Of a DNA stretch of 64,000 nucleotides, positions 1-10,606 are shown piece by piece (position 1 is the first letter of the stretch; each line of letters opens with the position of its first letter). This stretch comes from Sipunculus nudus (Eukaryota > Annelida > Sipuncula > Golfingiida > Sipunculidae): assembly GCA_026874595.1 (NCBI GenBank), contig CM049310.1:41607558-41671557 (forward strand), given 5' to 3'. The position numbers and the translations under genes were made by a program. The notes below the pieces were generated by a model. That model did no database searches and was not told the origin of the DNA. It saw only the letters and a list, made by a program, of their open reading frames with translations.

Positions 1-295
1 CGGTCACTACATAAATAACTATATATGATTTTCATTTTTAATACAATAATAATTCCTATTATATTCTTGTTAAAATGTCAACTACATAGGTTTGAGCCAA
101 GATGAAATAAAAATTAACTTATCTTAACGTCACACCTTGAAGCTGTAAAAGGAGGACACCGGAAAATAATTACAATTAAAATGGGCAAAAAATGTGAAAC
201 CTGGATTCAGGAAAATCTGAAATTTAAGTATTCATACATGATGAACAAAAATGGAACAATAGACTCTTCGAATTTAACTTCGAAACTGTTAAGTT

Positions 296-366
296 GGCTC
301 GTTGGTGTAGGAGTAAGATTCTCGCTTCGGGTGCGAGAGCTTCCGGGTTCTATCCCGGACGAGCCC
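296..366 (+). pseudogene. Decayed tRNA-Pro(CGG), 71-nt form, unit 1
   Basis: Type copy of the common decayed form. The acceptor stem GGCTCGT/ACGAGCC, the anticodon stem CTCGC/GCGAG and the anticodon CGG are intact. The A box reads TGGTGTAGGAG instead of TGGTCTAGGGG, the T loop has 6 nt (TTCTAT) instead of 7, and the B box reads GGTTCTATCC, so the conserved purine after GGTTC is lost. A T4 run follows 7 nt downstream. Compare the intact gene at 17885-17956. Probably poorly transcribed and unable to form the D-loop/T-loop contact; function unknown. Confidence 0.85.
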
Positions 367-792
367 GGTATATTTTAGCCATCATTCGATTGCCCCTCGA
401 TCTTTGACCCGAGAATTTCTTCTTCCCGCTCACTAAGACAGCAGGTAATTTAGGTTCGCCATCAGACCTTGGTCGAACTTTTCTGTTAACGTTTTCACAC
501 ATATTTTGTAGGGAATTTCTCGAAATCAAATGACCGGGTGCCACAGCTCATACTAAAACATTAAAAGTATTTCAGAATATAAAATAATATAGCTTTTCAC
601 CGATCATATGTGCTTACCTGCAAATTTAGTTTTAATTGCTGTTGAGAAAGTGCATACATCTTGTTAATCCTAATATTTCAATTCGACAACCTCTGATTTA
701 TACTCACTAAAACTATAGCGTGGTTACAATATTATCGCCTACAGCAATGGGTCATGGGAGAGAGGGTTACCTGGTTTAATAGGTTAAAAATG

Positions 793-867
793 TGATTTCG
801 CATGGGGGTTCGAACCCTGGACCATTGGCGTGTGAGGCGACCCTGAGAGCCACTACACTTCGAAACC
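793..867 (-). pseudogene. psi-Val-1 (tRNA-Val(CAC)-like), unit 1
   Basis: Type copy. Read on the minus strand it begins GGTTTCGAAGTGTAGTGG, like tRNA-Val, and ends CGAAATCA, so a 7-bp acceptor stem (one G-T pair) is still possible. The anticodon loop CTCACAC keeps CAC. The anticodon stem has two mismatches, and the T arm carries two extra bases before the acceptor. The A box and the B box GGTTCGAACCC look good, and a T5 run follows the 3' end, so Pol III transcription is possible although a stable tRNA is unlikely. Confidence 0.8.
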
Positions 868-1047
868 GTTCGATAATGAACTTCAGTCATTCTGAAGCGT
901 AAGGATCATGTGCAAACTTGTTTTTTGGAGACCAGTTGGATATTGGATAGGGGAAGCTCACTTTGATTTTAAATTCAACCAGTCCAAAATAAAACAAATG
1001 AAGTATTAATATGATTCATGTTCAAAGAATCCCTAACTGGGAGCTGG

Positions 1048-1119
1048 GGTTTACGCTCTGATTCGAAATAAGGACCTGCCGCGTGTGAGATCAACCTGAG
1101 AGCGATCAGCCTCGAATCC
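1048..1119 (-). pseudogene. psi-Val-2 (strongly decayed tRNA-Val-like), unit 1
   Basis: Type copy. On the minus strand the anticodon loop CTCACAC and the following GCAGGTCC stretch align with tRNA-Val(CAC), but the acceptor stem (GGATTCG against CGTAAACC), D arm, anticodon stem and T stem are broken, and no oligo-T follows. This copy has gattcgaaataagg and cagcctcgaat variants, shared in part with units 3, 11 and 29. A relic, identified mainly by position and the anticodon loop. Confidence 0.65.
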
Positions 1120-1652
1120 GCTGGGTATCATACTTCGGTTCTTCTTAAGCATAACAATGATATGCCATACCATATCTCGAGGCCAGTTGAAAACTGTGCA
1201 GGGGAAAGCTCCTCTTTGGTTTGTTATCTGATCAGTCCATAAATAATATGACGTATAAATACGATTAAAAATCAGACGATTCCTAACTAGGAGGATACTC
1301 TCCTTCAGACATGAACAACGACAATATAAGTTGAACCAAAGTCAGATAAAGCCTGTGCTTCACACTTATATTTTAACAATATTGGAAACAAAAGTAAGAA
1401 GATGTAGCTTTTGATCGTATCACAGATGCGCAGCTGCAAATCAATTTAATATACTGTGGAGATAAAAATGGTCACTTCTGAACATGCTTCAAGTGACGAA
1501 CAGGAACTGAATTAAGCTTGATCACTCGGATGGATAAAACGAATATTCGCTTATTGATATTTCACAAATTACGACCTGAAGTATCCTATAATTATGTCTG
1601 ATCCAGTACATGCAAATGATAAAAAATGGTGGAGGTTATATTTGGATAAATA

Positions 1653-1725
1653 TGGTTCCGCTGGGGTTCGAACCCAGGACCTTTCGCGTGTGATGCGAAC
1701 GTGATATCCACTACACTACGAAACC
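1653..1725 (-). tRNA. tRNA-Val (anticodon CAC), unit 1, variant
   Basis: All four stems of the common array Val gene (see 10057-10129) are kept. Two changes: position 32 of the anticodon loop is A instead of C, and one D-loop base differs. The terminator directly after the gene is reduced to TTT; the nearest longer run is the T6 about 27 nt further on (plus-strand 1621-1626). It may be functional, with longer precursor tails. Confidence 0.82.
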
Positions 1726-2131
1726 GCTCGATATCGTGCCTTCTTCATTCTGAAGCTCAAGGATATTTTAGCTAATCTTTTATGCGACATCATCTGCAGA
1801 CCAAGGAGGGGTACTTCTTACCTCAGTTAAGAATCCGGTCAATACATAAATAACTATATATGATTTTCATTTTTAATACAATAATAATTCCTATTATATT
1901 CTTGTTTAAATGTCAACTACATAGGTTTGAGCCAAGATGAAATAAAAATTAACTTATCTTAACGTCACACCTTGAAAGCTGTAAAAGGAGGACACCGGAA
2001 AATATTTACAATTAAAATGGGCAACAAATGTGAAACCTGGATTCAGGAAAATCTGAAATTTAAGTATTCATACATGTTGAAGAAAAATGGAACAATAGAC
2101 TCTTCGAATTTAACTTCGAAACTGTTAAGTT

Positions 2132-2202
2132 GGCTCGTTGGTGTAGGAGTAAGATTCTCGCTTCGGGTGCGAGAGCTTCCGGGTTCTATCCCGGACGAGC
2201 CC
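2132..2202 (+). pseudogene. Decayed tRNA-Pro(CGG), 71-nt form, unit 2
   Basis: Same decayed sequence as 296-366. Confidence 0.85.
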
Positions 2203-2628
2203 GGTATATTTTAGCCATCATTCGATTGCCCCTCGATCTTTGACCCGAGAATTTCTTCTTCCCGCTCACTAAGACAGCAGGTAATTTAGGTTCGCCATCA
2301 GACCTTGGTCGAACTTTTCTGTTAACGTTATCACACATATTTTGTAGGGAATTTCTCGAAATCAAATGACCGGGTGCCACAGCTCATACTAAAACATTAA
2401 AAGTATTTAAGAATATAAAATAATATAGCTTTTCACCGATCACATGTGCTTACCTGCAAATTTAGTTTTAATTGCTGTTGAGAAAGTGCATACATCTTGT
2501 TAATCCTAATATTTCAATTCGACAACTTCTGATTTATACTCACTAAAACTATAGCGTGGTTACAATATTATCGCCTACAGCCATGGGTCATGGGAGAGAG
2601 GGTTACTTGGGTTAATAGGTTAAAAATG

Positions 2629-2703
2629 TGATTTCGCATGGGGGTTCGAACCCAGGACCATTGGCGTGTGAGGCGACCCTGATAGAGACTACACTTCGAA
2701 ACT
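2629..2703 (-). pseudogene. psi-Val-1, unit 2 (L-type)
   Basis: L-type version: the 5' end on the minus strand is AGTTTCG instead of GGTTTCG, and the D arm carries gatagagac on the plus strand, which spoils the A box. The T stem keeps CCTGGG as in functional Val. A T5 run follows. Confidence 0.75.
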
Positions 2704-2874
2704 GCTCGATAATGAAATTCCGTCATTCTAAAGCTTCAGGATCATGTGTAAACTGATTTTTTGGAGACCAATTGGAGAGGGGTAAGCTCACTTTGATTTT
2801 GAATCCTACCAGTCGATAATAAAACAAATGAAGTATTAATATGATTCATGTTCAAACAATCCCTAACTGGGAGC

Positions 2875-3478
2875 ATGTTCTACTCCAAATATCAACTATA
2901 TAGGATATTCAAGATCGAGTCAAAGTATCCTGTGGATATTGCAGATTATGTACAAACGTCTTAGGAGAAAAAGTTTATATCAAGAAAAAAAATGAAACTG
3001 GAAAGTTCTACAAAAATAATCAGTAATATCACTGAAGGACCTGAATTAAGGATGACTTCAAATTTTTACATTCAATCATGATGAACTTTATTGGAACGGA
3101 TCGTACAGCACTTTTTCAATTCGAAATCTTAAACACATGCCAGGGAACATATAGGTTGCGATAGGTCGCTCATTTCAAAGAAAAATACTTTCTTGTCAGT
3201 ATTGGAAAATGATGAATAAAAATATGTAGCTCTTAACCGAATCACAGGTGCGTATTCGACATGTATAAATTCACCGCAAAGGCACTAAAGTATCATCCTT
3301 ACACCAATTTTAATTGCTGTTCAGTAAATGAATACATCTTATTGGTCGATATATTTTTAAAATCGACAATTCTTAATTTATACAAATTTAAACTATGGCC
3401 TTTTAAAATAATATCTATTACGGCTTGTGACATGTGAAACATGGATTTTCAGGAGGAGGTTAATAGTCTAAGAATTTC
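2875..3478. repeat. B-module block, present only in long units (unit 2)
   Basis: Block absent from the short units, where agc at its left edge joins psi-Val-2 through two bases. It is an old diverged copy of the region around Pro and upstream of psi-Val-1: catgatgaac, attcgaaatcttaa and tttaattgctgtt match stretches in module A. Where Pro should lie (around 3130-3180) no tRNA can be folded. No gene seen. Confidence 0.8.
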
Positions 3479-3551
3479 GGTTTACGCTCTGGTTCGAAAT
3501 TAGGACCTACTGTGTGTGAGATTAACGTGAGAGCGATCAGGCTACGAATCC
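3479..3551 (-). pseudogene. psi-Val-2, unit 2 (L-type, 73 nt)
   Basis: L-type version with one extra base in the acceptor region (ggctacgaatcc) and tactgtgtgtgagatt around the anticodon, still giving CTCACAC on the minus strand. No terminator. Confidence 0.62.
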
Positions 3552-4075
3552 GCTGGGTATCATACTTCGGTTCTTCTTAAGCATAACAATGATATGCCAT
3601 ACCATATCTCGAGGCCAGTTGAAGACTTTGCAGGGGAAAGCTCCTCTTCGGTTTGTTATCTGATCAGTCCATAAATAATATGATATAAATACGATTAAAA
3701 ATCAGACGATCCCTAACTGGGAGAATACTCTCCTTCAAACATGAACAACGACAATATAAGTTGAACCAAAATCAGATAAAGCCTGTGCTTCATACATATA
3801 TTTTGACAATATTGGAAACAAAAGTAAGAAGATGTAGCTTTTGAGCGTATCACAGATGCGCAGCTGCAAATCAATTTAATATACTGTGGAGATAAGAATG
3901 ATTACTTCTGAACATGCTTCAAGTGACGAACATGAACTGAATTAAAGCTTGATCACTCGGATGGATAAAACTAATATTCGCTTATTTATATTTCACAAAT
4001 TACGACATGAAGTATCTTAAAATTATGTGTGATCCAGTACATTCAAATGTTAAAAAATGAGGTTATATTTGGCAA

Positions 4076-4089
4076 TACACTACGAAACC
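4076..4089 (-). pseudogene. tRNA-Val deletion scar, unit 2
   Basis: Only the first 14 nt of tRNA-Val (GGTTTCGTAGTGTA on the minus strand) remain, joined directly to ggcaa of the 3' flank. About 59 bp including the anticodon and B box are gone. This copy also lacks 4 bp just upstream (aaatgaggtt). Confidence 0.85.
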
Positions 4090-4494
4090 GCTCGTTATCG
4101 TGCCTTCTTTATTCTGAAGCTCAAGGATATTACAGCTAATCTTTTATGCGACATCCTCTGCAGACGAAAGTGGGGTACTTCTTACCTCAGTTAAGAATCC
4201 GGTCACTACATAAATAACTATATATGATTTTCATTTTTAATACAATAATAATTCCTATTATATTCTTGTTAAAATGTCAACTACATAGGTTTGAGCCAAG
4301 ATGAAATAAAAATTAACTTATCTTAACGTCACACCTTGAAGCTGTAAAAGGAGGACACCGGAAAATAATTACAATTAAAATGGGCAAAAAATGTGAAACC
4401 TGGATTCAGGAAAATCTGAAATTTAAGTATTCATACATGATGAACAAAAATGGAACAATAGACTCTTCGAATTTAACTTCGAAACTGTTAAGTT

Positions 4495-4565
4495 GGCTCG
4501 TTGGTGTAGGAGTAAGATTCTCGCTTCGGGTGCGAGAGCTTCCGGGTTCTATCCCGGACGAGCCC
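4495..4565 (+). pseudogene. Decayed tRNA-Pro(CGG), 71-nt form, unit 3
   Basis: Same decayed sequence as 296-366. Confidence 0.85.
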
Positions 4566-4991
4566 GGTATATTTTAGCCATCATTCGATTGCCCCTCGAT
4601 CTTTGACCCGAGAATTTCTTCTTCCCGCTCACTAAGACAGCAGGTAATTTAGGTTCGCCATCAGACCTTGGTCGAACTTTTCTGTTAACGTTTTCACACA
4701 TATTTTGTAGGGAATTTCTCGAAATCAAATGACCGGGTGCCACAGCTCATACTAAAACATTAAAAGTATTTCAGAATATAAAATAATATAGCTTTTCACC
4801 GATCATATGTGCTTACCTGCAAATTTAGTTTTAATTGCTGTTGAGAAAGTGCATACATCTTGTTAATCCTAATATTTCAATTCGACAACCTCTGATTTAT
4901 ACTCACTAAAACTATAGCGTGGTTACAATATTATCGCCTACAGCAATGGGTCATGGGAGAGAGGGTTACCTGGTTTAATAGGTTAAAAATG

Positions 4992-5066
4992 TGATTTCGC
5001 ATGGGGGTTCGAACCCTGGACCATTGGCGTGTGAGGCGACCCTGAGAGCCACTACACTTCGAAACC
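4992..5066 (-). pseudogene. psi-Val-1, unit 3
   Basis: Same as 793-867, with the T5 run kept. Confidence 0.8.
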
Positions 5067-5246
5067 GTTCGATAATGAACTTCAGTCATTCTGAAGCGTA
5101 AGGATCATGTGCAAACTTGTTTTTTGGAGACCAGTTGGATATTGGATAGGGGAAGCTCACTTTGATTTTAAATTCAACCAGTCCAAAATAAAACAAATGA
5201 AGTATTAATATGATTCATGTTCAAAGAATCCCTAACTGGGAGCTGG

Positions 5247-5318
5247 GGTTTACGATCTGATTCGAAATAAGGACCTGCCGCGTGTGAGATCAACCTGAGA
5301 GCGATCAGCCTCGAATCC
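5247..5318 (-). pseudogene. psi-Val-2, unit 3
   Basis: As 1048-1119 but with acgatctg in the T-arm region. Confidence 0.63.
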
Positions 5319-5851
5319 GCTGGGTATCATACTTCGGTTCTTCTTAAGCATAACAATGATATGCCATACCATATCTCGAGGCCAGTTGAAAACTGTGCAG
5401 GGGAAAGCTCCTCTTTGGTTTGTTATCTGATCAGTCCATAAATAATATGACGTATAAATACGATTAAAAATCAGACGATTCCTAACTAGGAGGATACTCT
5501 CCTTCAGACATGAACAACGACAATATAAGTTGAACCAAAGTCAGATAAAGCCTGTGCTTCACACTTATATTTTAACAATATTGGAAACAAAAGTAAGAAG
5601 ATGTAGCTTTTGATCGTATCACAGATGCGCAGCTGCAAATCAATTTAATATACTGTGGAGATAAAAATGGTCACTTCTGAACATGCTTCAAGTGACGAAC
5701 AGGAACTGAATTAAGCTTGATCACTCGGATGGATAAAACGAATATTCGCTTATTGATATTTCACAAATTACGACCTGAAGTATCCTATAATTATGTCTGA
5801 TCCAGTACATGCAAATGATAAAAAATGGTGGAGGTTATATTTGGATAAATA

Positions 5852-5924
5852 TGGTTCCGCTGGGGTTCGAACCCAGGACCTTTCGCGTGTGATGCGAACG
5901 TGATATCCACTACACTACGAAACC
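5852..5924 (-). tRNA. tRNA-Val (anticodon CAC), unit 3, variant
   Basis: Same two changes as the unit 1 gene (A at position 32 and a D-loop base) and the same weak TTT terminator. Confidence 0.82.
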
Positions 5925-6330
5925 GCTCGATATCGTGCCTTCTTCATTCTGAAGCTCAAGGATATTTTAGCTAATCTTTTATGCGACATCATCTGCAGAC
6001 CAAGGAGGGGTACTTCTTACCTCAGTTAAGAATCCGGTCAATACATAAATAACTATATATGATTTTCATTTTTAATACAATAATAATTCCTATTATATTC
6101 TTGTTTAAATGTCAACTACATAGGTTTGAGCCAAGATGAAATAAAAATTAACTTATCTTAACGTCACACCTTGAAAGCTGTAAAAGGAGGACACCGGAAA
6201 ATATTTACAATTAAAATGGGCAACAAATGTGAAACCTGGATTCAGGAAAATCTGAAATTTAAGTATTCATACATGTTGAAGAAAAATGGAACAATAGACT
6301 CTTCGAATTTAACTTCGAAACTGTTAAGTT

Positions 6331-6401
6331 GGCTCGTTGGTGTAGGAGTAAGATTCTCGCTTCGGGTGCGAGAGCTTCCGGGTTCTATCCCGGACGAGCC
6401 C
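6331..6401 (+). pseudogene. Decayed tRNA-Pro(CGG), 71-nt form, unit 4
   Basis: Same decayed sequence as 296-366. Confidence 0.85.
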
Positions 6402-6827
6402 GGTATATTTTAGCCATCATTCGATTGCCCCTCGATCTTTGACCCGAGAATTTCTTCTTCCCGCTCACTAAGACAGCAGTTAATTTAGGTTCGCCATCAG
6501 ACCTTGGTCGAACTTTTCTGTTAACGTTTTCACACATATTTTGTAGGGAATTTCTCGAAATCAAATGACCGGGTGCCACAGCTCATACTAAAACATTAAA
6601 AGTATTTCAGAATATAAAATAATATAGCTTTTCACCGATCACATGTGCTTACCTGCAAATTTAGTTTTAATTGCTGTTGAGAAAGTGCATACATCTTGTT
6701 ACTCCTAATATTTCAATTCGACAACCTCTGATTTATACTCACTAAAACTATAGCGTGGTTACAATATTATCGCCTACAGCCATGGGTCATGGGAGAGAGG
6801 GTTACTTGGGTTAATAGGTTAAAAATG

Positions 6828-6902
6828 TGATTTCGCATGGGGGTTCGAACCCAGGACCATTGGCGTGTGAGGCGACCCTGATAGAGACTACACTTCGAAA
6901 CT
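6828..6902 (-). pseudogene. psi-Val-1, unit 4 (L-type)
   Basis: Same L-type sequence as 2629-2703, with the T5 run. Confidence 0.75.
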
Positions 6903-7073
6903 GCTCGATCATGAAATTCCGTCATTCTAAAGCTTCAGGATCATGTGTAAACTGATTATTTGGAGACCAATTGGAGAGGGGTAAGCTCACTTTGATTTTG
7001 AATCCTACCAGTCGATAATAAAACAAATGAAGTATTAATATGATTCATGTTCAAACAATCCCTAACTGGGAGC

Positions 7074-7679
7074 ATGTTCTACTCCAAATATCAACTATAT
7101 AGGATATTCAAGATCGAGTCAAAGTATCCTGTGGATATTGCAGATCATGTACAAACGTCTTAGGAGAAAAAGTTTATATCAAGAAAAAAAATGAAACTGG
7201 AAAGTTCTACAAAAATAATCAGTAAAAAATCACTGAAGGACCTGAATTAAGGATGACTTCAAATTTTTACATTCAATCATGATGAACTTTATTGGAACGG
7301 ATTGTACAGCACTTTTTCAATTCGAAATCTTAAACACATGCCAGGGAACATATAGGTTGCGATAGGTCGCTCATTTCAAAGAAAAATACTTTCTTGTCAG
7401 TATTGGAAAATGATGAATAAAAATATGTAGCTCTTAACCGAATCACAGGTGCGTATTCGACATGTATAAATTCACCGCAAAGGCACTAAAGTATCATCCT
7501 TACACCAATTTTAATTGCTGTTCAGTAAATGAATACATCTTATTGGTCGATATATTTTTAAAATCGACAATTCTTAATTTATACAAATTTAAACTATGGC
7601 CTTTTAAAATAATATCTATTACAGCTTGTGACATGTGAAACATGGATTTTCAGGAGGAGGTTAATAGTCTAAGAATTTC
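7074..7679. repeat. B-module block (unit 4)
   Basis: Near copy of the block at 2875-3478. No gene seen. Confidence 0.8.
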
Positions 7680-7752
7680 GGTTTACGCTCTGGTTCGAAA
7701 TTAGGACCTACTGTGTGTGAGATTAACGTGAGAGCGATCAGGCTACGAATCC
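7680..7752 (-). pseudogene. psi-Val-2, unit 4 (L-type, 73 nt)
   Basis: Same as 3479-3551. Confidence 0.62.
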
Positions 7753-8280
7753 GCTGGGTATCATACTTCGGTTCTTCTTAAGCATAACAATGATATGCCA
7801 TACCATATCTCGAGGCCAGTTGAAGACTTTGCAGGGGAAAGCTCCTCTTCGGTTTGTTATCTGATCAGTCCATAAATAATATGATATAAATACGATTAAA
7901 GATCAGACGATCCCTAACTAGGCGAATACTCTCCTTCAAACATGAACAACGACAATATAAGTTGAACCAAAGTCAGATAAAGCCTGTGCTTCATACATAT
8001 ATTTTGACAATATTGGAAACAAAAGTAAGAAGATGTAGCTTTTGAGCGTATCACAGATGCGCAGCTGCAAATCAATTTAATATACTGTGGAGATAAGAAT
8101 GATTACTTCTGAACATGCTTCAAGTGACGAACATGAACTGAATTAAAGCTTGATCACTCGGAAGGATAAAACGAATATTCGCTTATTTATATTTCACAAA
8201 TTACGACATGAAGTATCTTATAATTATGTGTGATCCAGTACATGCAAATGTTAAAAAATGGTGGAGGTTATATTTGGCAA

Positions 8281-8294
8281 TACACTACGAAACC
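8281..8294 (-). pseudogene. tRNA-Val deletion scar, unit 4
   Basis: Same 14-nt remnant as in unit 2, but without the extra 4-bp loss upstream (aaatggtggaggtt kept). Confidence 0.85.
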
Positions 8295-8700
8295 GCTCGA
8301 TATCGTGCCTTCTTTATTCTGAAGCTCAAGGATATTATAGTTAATCTTTTATGCGACATCCTCTGCAGACGAAAGTGGGGTACTTCTTACCTCAGTTAAG
8401 AATCCGGTCACTACATAAATAACTATATATGATGTTCATTTTAAATACAATAATAATTCCTATTATATTCTCGATTAAATGTCAACTACATAGGTTTGAG
8501 CCAAGATGAAATAAAAATTAACTTATCTTAACATCACACCTTGACAGCTGTAAAAGGAGGACGCCGAAAAATATTTACAATTAAAATGGGCAAAAAATGT
8601 GAAACCTGGATTCAGGAAAATCTGAAATTTAAGTATTCATACATGTTGAAGAAAAATGGAACAATGGACTCTTCGAATTTAACTTCGACACTGTTAAGTT

Positions 8701-8771
8701 GGCTCGTTGGTGTAGGAGTAAGATTCTCGCTTCGGGTGCGAGAGCTTCCGGGTTCTATCCCGGACGAGCCC
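8701..8771 (+). pseudogene. Decayed tRNA-Pro(CGG), 71-nt form, unit 5
   Basis: Same decayed body as 296-366. The flank is cgacactgtt instead of cgaaactgtt. Confidence 0.85.
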
Positions 8772-9196
8772 GGTATATTTTAGCCATCATTCGATTGCCC
8801 CTCGATCTTTGACCCGAGAATTTCTTCTTCCCGCTCACTAAGACAGCAGGTAATTTAGGTTCGCCATCAGACCTTGGTCGATATTTTCTGTTAACGTTTT
8901 CACACATATTTTGTAGGGAATTTCTCGAAATCAAATGACCGGGTGCCACAGCTCCTACTAAAACATTAAAAGTATTTCAGAATATAAAATAATATAGCTT
9001 TTCACCGATTACATGTGCTTACCTGCAAATTTAGTTTTAATTGCTGTTGAGAAAGTGCATACATCTTGTTACTCCTAATATTTCAATTCGACAACCTCTG
9101 ATTTATAATCGCTAAAACTATAGCGTGGTTACAATATTATCGCCTACAGCCATGGGTCATGGGAGAGAGGGTTACCTGGTTTAATAGTTTAAAATG

Positions 9197-9271
9197 TGAT
9201 TTCGCATGGGGGTTCAAACCCTGGACCATTGGCGTGTGAGGCGACCCTGAGAGCCACTACACTTCGAAACC
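9197..9271 (-). pseudogene. psi-Val-1, unit 5
   Basis: The B box is damaged (GGTTTGAACC on the minus strand). The terminator run is T4. Confidence 0.78.
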
Positions 9272-9452
9272 GTTCGATAATGAACTTCAGTCATTCTGAA
9301 GCGTAAGTATCATGTGCAAACTTGTTTTTTGGAGACCAGTTGGATATTGGATAGGGGGAAACTCACTTTGATTTTGAATTCAACCAGTCCAAAATAAAAC
9401 ATATGAAGTATTAATATGATTCATGTTCAAAGAATCCCTAACTGGGAGCTGG

Positions 9453-9524
9453 GGTTTACGCTCTGGTTCGAAATTAGGACCTGCCGGGTGTGAGATCAAC
9501 GTGAGAGCGATCAGGCTCGAATCC
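9453..9524 (-). pseudogene. psi-Val-2, unit 5
   Basis: S-type with ctggttcgaaattagg and gccgggtgtgag. Anticodon loop CTCACAC kept; stems broken. Confidence 0.65.
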
Positions 9525-10056
9525 GCTGGGTATCATACTTCGGTTCTTCTTAAGCATAACAATGATATGCCATACCATATCTCGAGGCCAGTTGAAGACT
9601 GCGCAGGGGAAAGCTCCTCTTTGGTTTGTTATCTGATCAGTCCATAAATAATATGACGTATAAATACGATTAAAAATCAGACGATTCCTAACTAGGAGAA
9701 TACTCTCCTTCAGACATGAACAACGACAATATAAGTTGAACCAAAGTCAGATAAGCCTGTGCTTCATACTTATATTTTAACAATATTGGAAACAAAAGTA
9801 AGAAGATGTAGCTCTTGAGCGTATCACAGATGCCCAGCTGCAAATCAATTTAATATACTATGGAGATAAAAATGGTCACTTCTGAACATGGTTCAAGTGA
9901 CGAACAGGAACTGAATTAAGCTTGATCACTCGGATGGATAAAACGAATATTCGCTTATTTATATTTCACAAATTACGACCTGAAGTTCTTTTAATTATGT
10001 CTGATCCAGTACATGCAAATGATAAAAAATGGTGGAGGTTATATTTGGGAAAAATA

Positions 10057-10129
10057 TGGTTCCGCTGGGGTTCGAACCCAGGACCTTTCGCGTGTGAGGC
10101 GAACGTGATAGCCACTACACTACGAAACC
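10057..10129 (-). tRNA. tRNA-Val (anticodon CAC), unit 5, reference copy
   Basis: Intact cloverleaf on the minus strand: acceptor GGTTTCG/CGGAACC (7 bp, one T-G pair), discriminator A, anticodon stem TTCGC/GCGAA around loop CTCACAC with anticodon CAC at plus 10094-10096, T arm CTGGG-TTCGAAC-CCCAG. Internal promoters: A box TAGTGTAGTGG and B box GGTTCGAACCC, both matching the Pol III consensus. T5 terminator 4 nt after the gene, with a T6 backup run further on. CCA is not encoded and there is no intron, as expected for a nuclear tRNA gene. It should decode GTG valine codons. It is head to head with the Pro locus of the next unit. The body is identical in most other Val copies here. Confidence 0.94.
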
Positions 10130-10535
10130 GCTCGATATCGTGCCTTCTTCATTCTGAAGCTCAAGGATATTTTAGCTAATCTTTTATGCGACATCATCTG
10201 CAGACCAAGGTGGGGTACATCTTACCTCAGTTAAGAATCCGGTCACTACATAAATAACTATATATGATTTTCATTTTAAATACAATAATAATTCCTATTA
10301 TATTCTTGTTTAAATGTCAACTACATAGGCTTGAGCCAAGTTAAAATAAAAATTAACTTATCTTAACGTCACACCTTGAAAGCTGTAAAAGGAGGACACC
10401 GGAAAATATTTACAATTAAAATGGGCAAAAAATGTGAAACCTGGATTCAGGAAAATCTGAAATTTAAGTATTCATAGATGATGAACAAAAATGGAACAAT
10501 AGACTCTTCGAATTTAACTTCGACACTGTTAAGTT

Positions 10536-10606
10536 GGCTCGTTGGTGTAGGAGTAAGATTCTCGCTTCGGGTGCGAGAGCTTCCGGGTTCTATCCCGGAC
10601 GAGCCC
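10536..10606 (+). pseudogene. Decayed tRNA-Pro(CGG), 71-nt form, unit 6
   Basis: Same decayed body as 296-366. Confidence 0.85.

Larger units (their letters stand above)
1..1835. repeat. Array unit 1, class S (1835 bp)
   Basis: First copy of the tandem tRNA unit. The phase is a choice: it begins at the cggtcactac motif that recurs in every unit. Order inside: decayed tRNA-Pro (+), psi-Val-1 (-), psi-Val-2 (-), tRNA-Val (-). It is almost the same as units 3 and 11. The spacers (1-295, 367-792, 868-1047, 1120-1652, 1726-1835) are AT-rich and hold no gene I can recognise. Confidence 0.95.
1836..4199. repeat. Array unit 2, class L-delta (2364 bp)
   Basis: Long unit: it has the extra B-module block but has lost the body of tRNA-Val. 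Almost the same as units 4 and 12. Together with unit 1 it forms a two-unit block repeated at units 3-4 and 11-12. The other spacers hold no recognisable gene. Confidence 0.95.
4200..6034. repeat. Array unit 3, class S (1835 bp)
   Basis: Same length as unit 1 and almost identical to it; one visible difference is acgatctg for acgctctg at psi-Val-2. Spacers as in unit 1. Confidence 0.95.
6035..8404. repeat. Array unit 4, class L-delta (2370 bp)
   Basis: Near copy of unit 2 with small indels, for example cagtaaaaaatcactg against cagtaatatcactg. Val body deleted. Confidence 0.95.
8405..10239. repeat. Array unit 5, class S (1835 bp)
   Basis: Short unit with an intact Val. Its front half (ccgaaaaatattt, gggttcaaacc in psi-Val-1) is shared with units 13 and 16, whose back halves come from a delta-Val unit. 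Confidence 0.95.

Noticed and set aside
793-1119. psi-Val-1 and psi-Val-2 as tRNA-derived SINEs
   Set aside because: Homology extends collinearly on both sides of the tRNA-like part, all three copies have the same orientation and order, and I see no tail repeat or target-site duplication. Module duplication explains it better.
1972-2214. Recurring 65-99 codon plus-strand frames ending in the Pro locus, and 64-codon minus-strand frames overlapping it
   Set aside because: They run through the tRNA-Pro body and change frame between the 72-, 71- and 70-nt forms; no recognisable protein family. Kept open only by recent duplication.
3120-3185. A third tRNA gene in the B block at the position matching Pro
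   Set aside because: The flank aligns (attcgaaatcttaa), but the following sequence cannot be folded into a cloverleaf and has no B box.
2875-3478. The extra block of long units as an inserted mobile element
   Set aside because: No terminal repeats or coding capacity, and it aligns with module A upstream sequence. It is better seen as ancestral sequence lost from short units.
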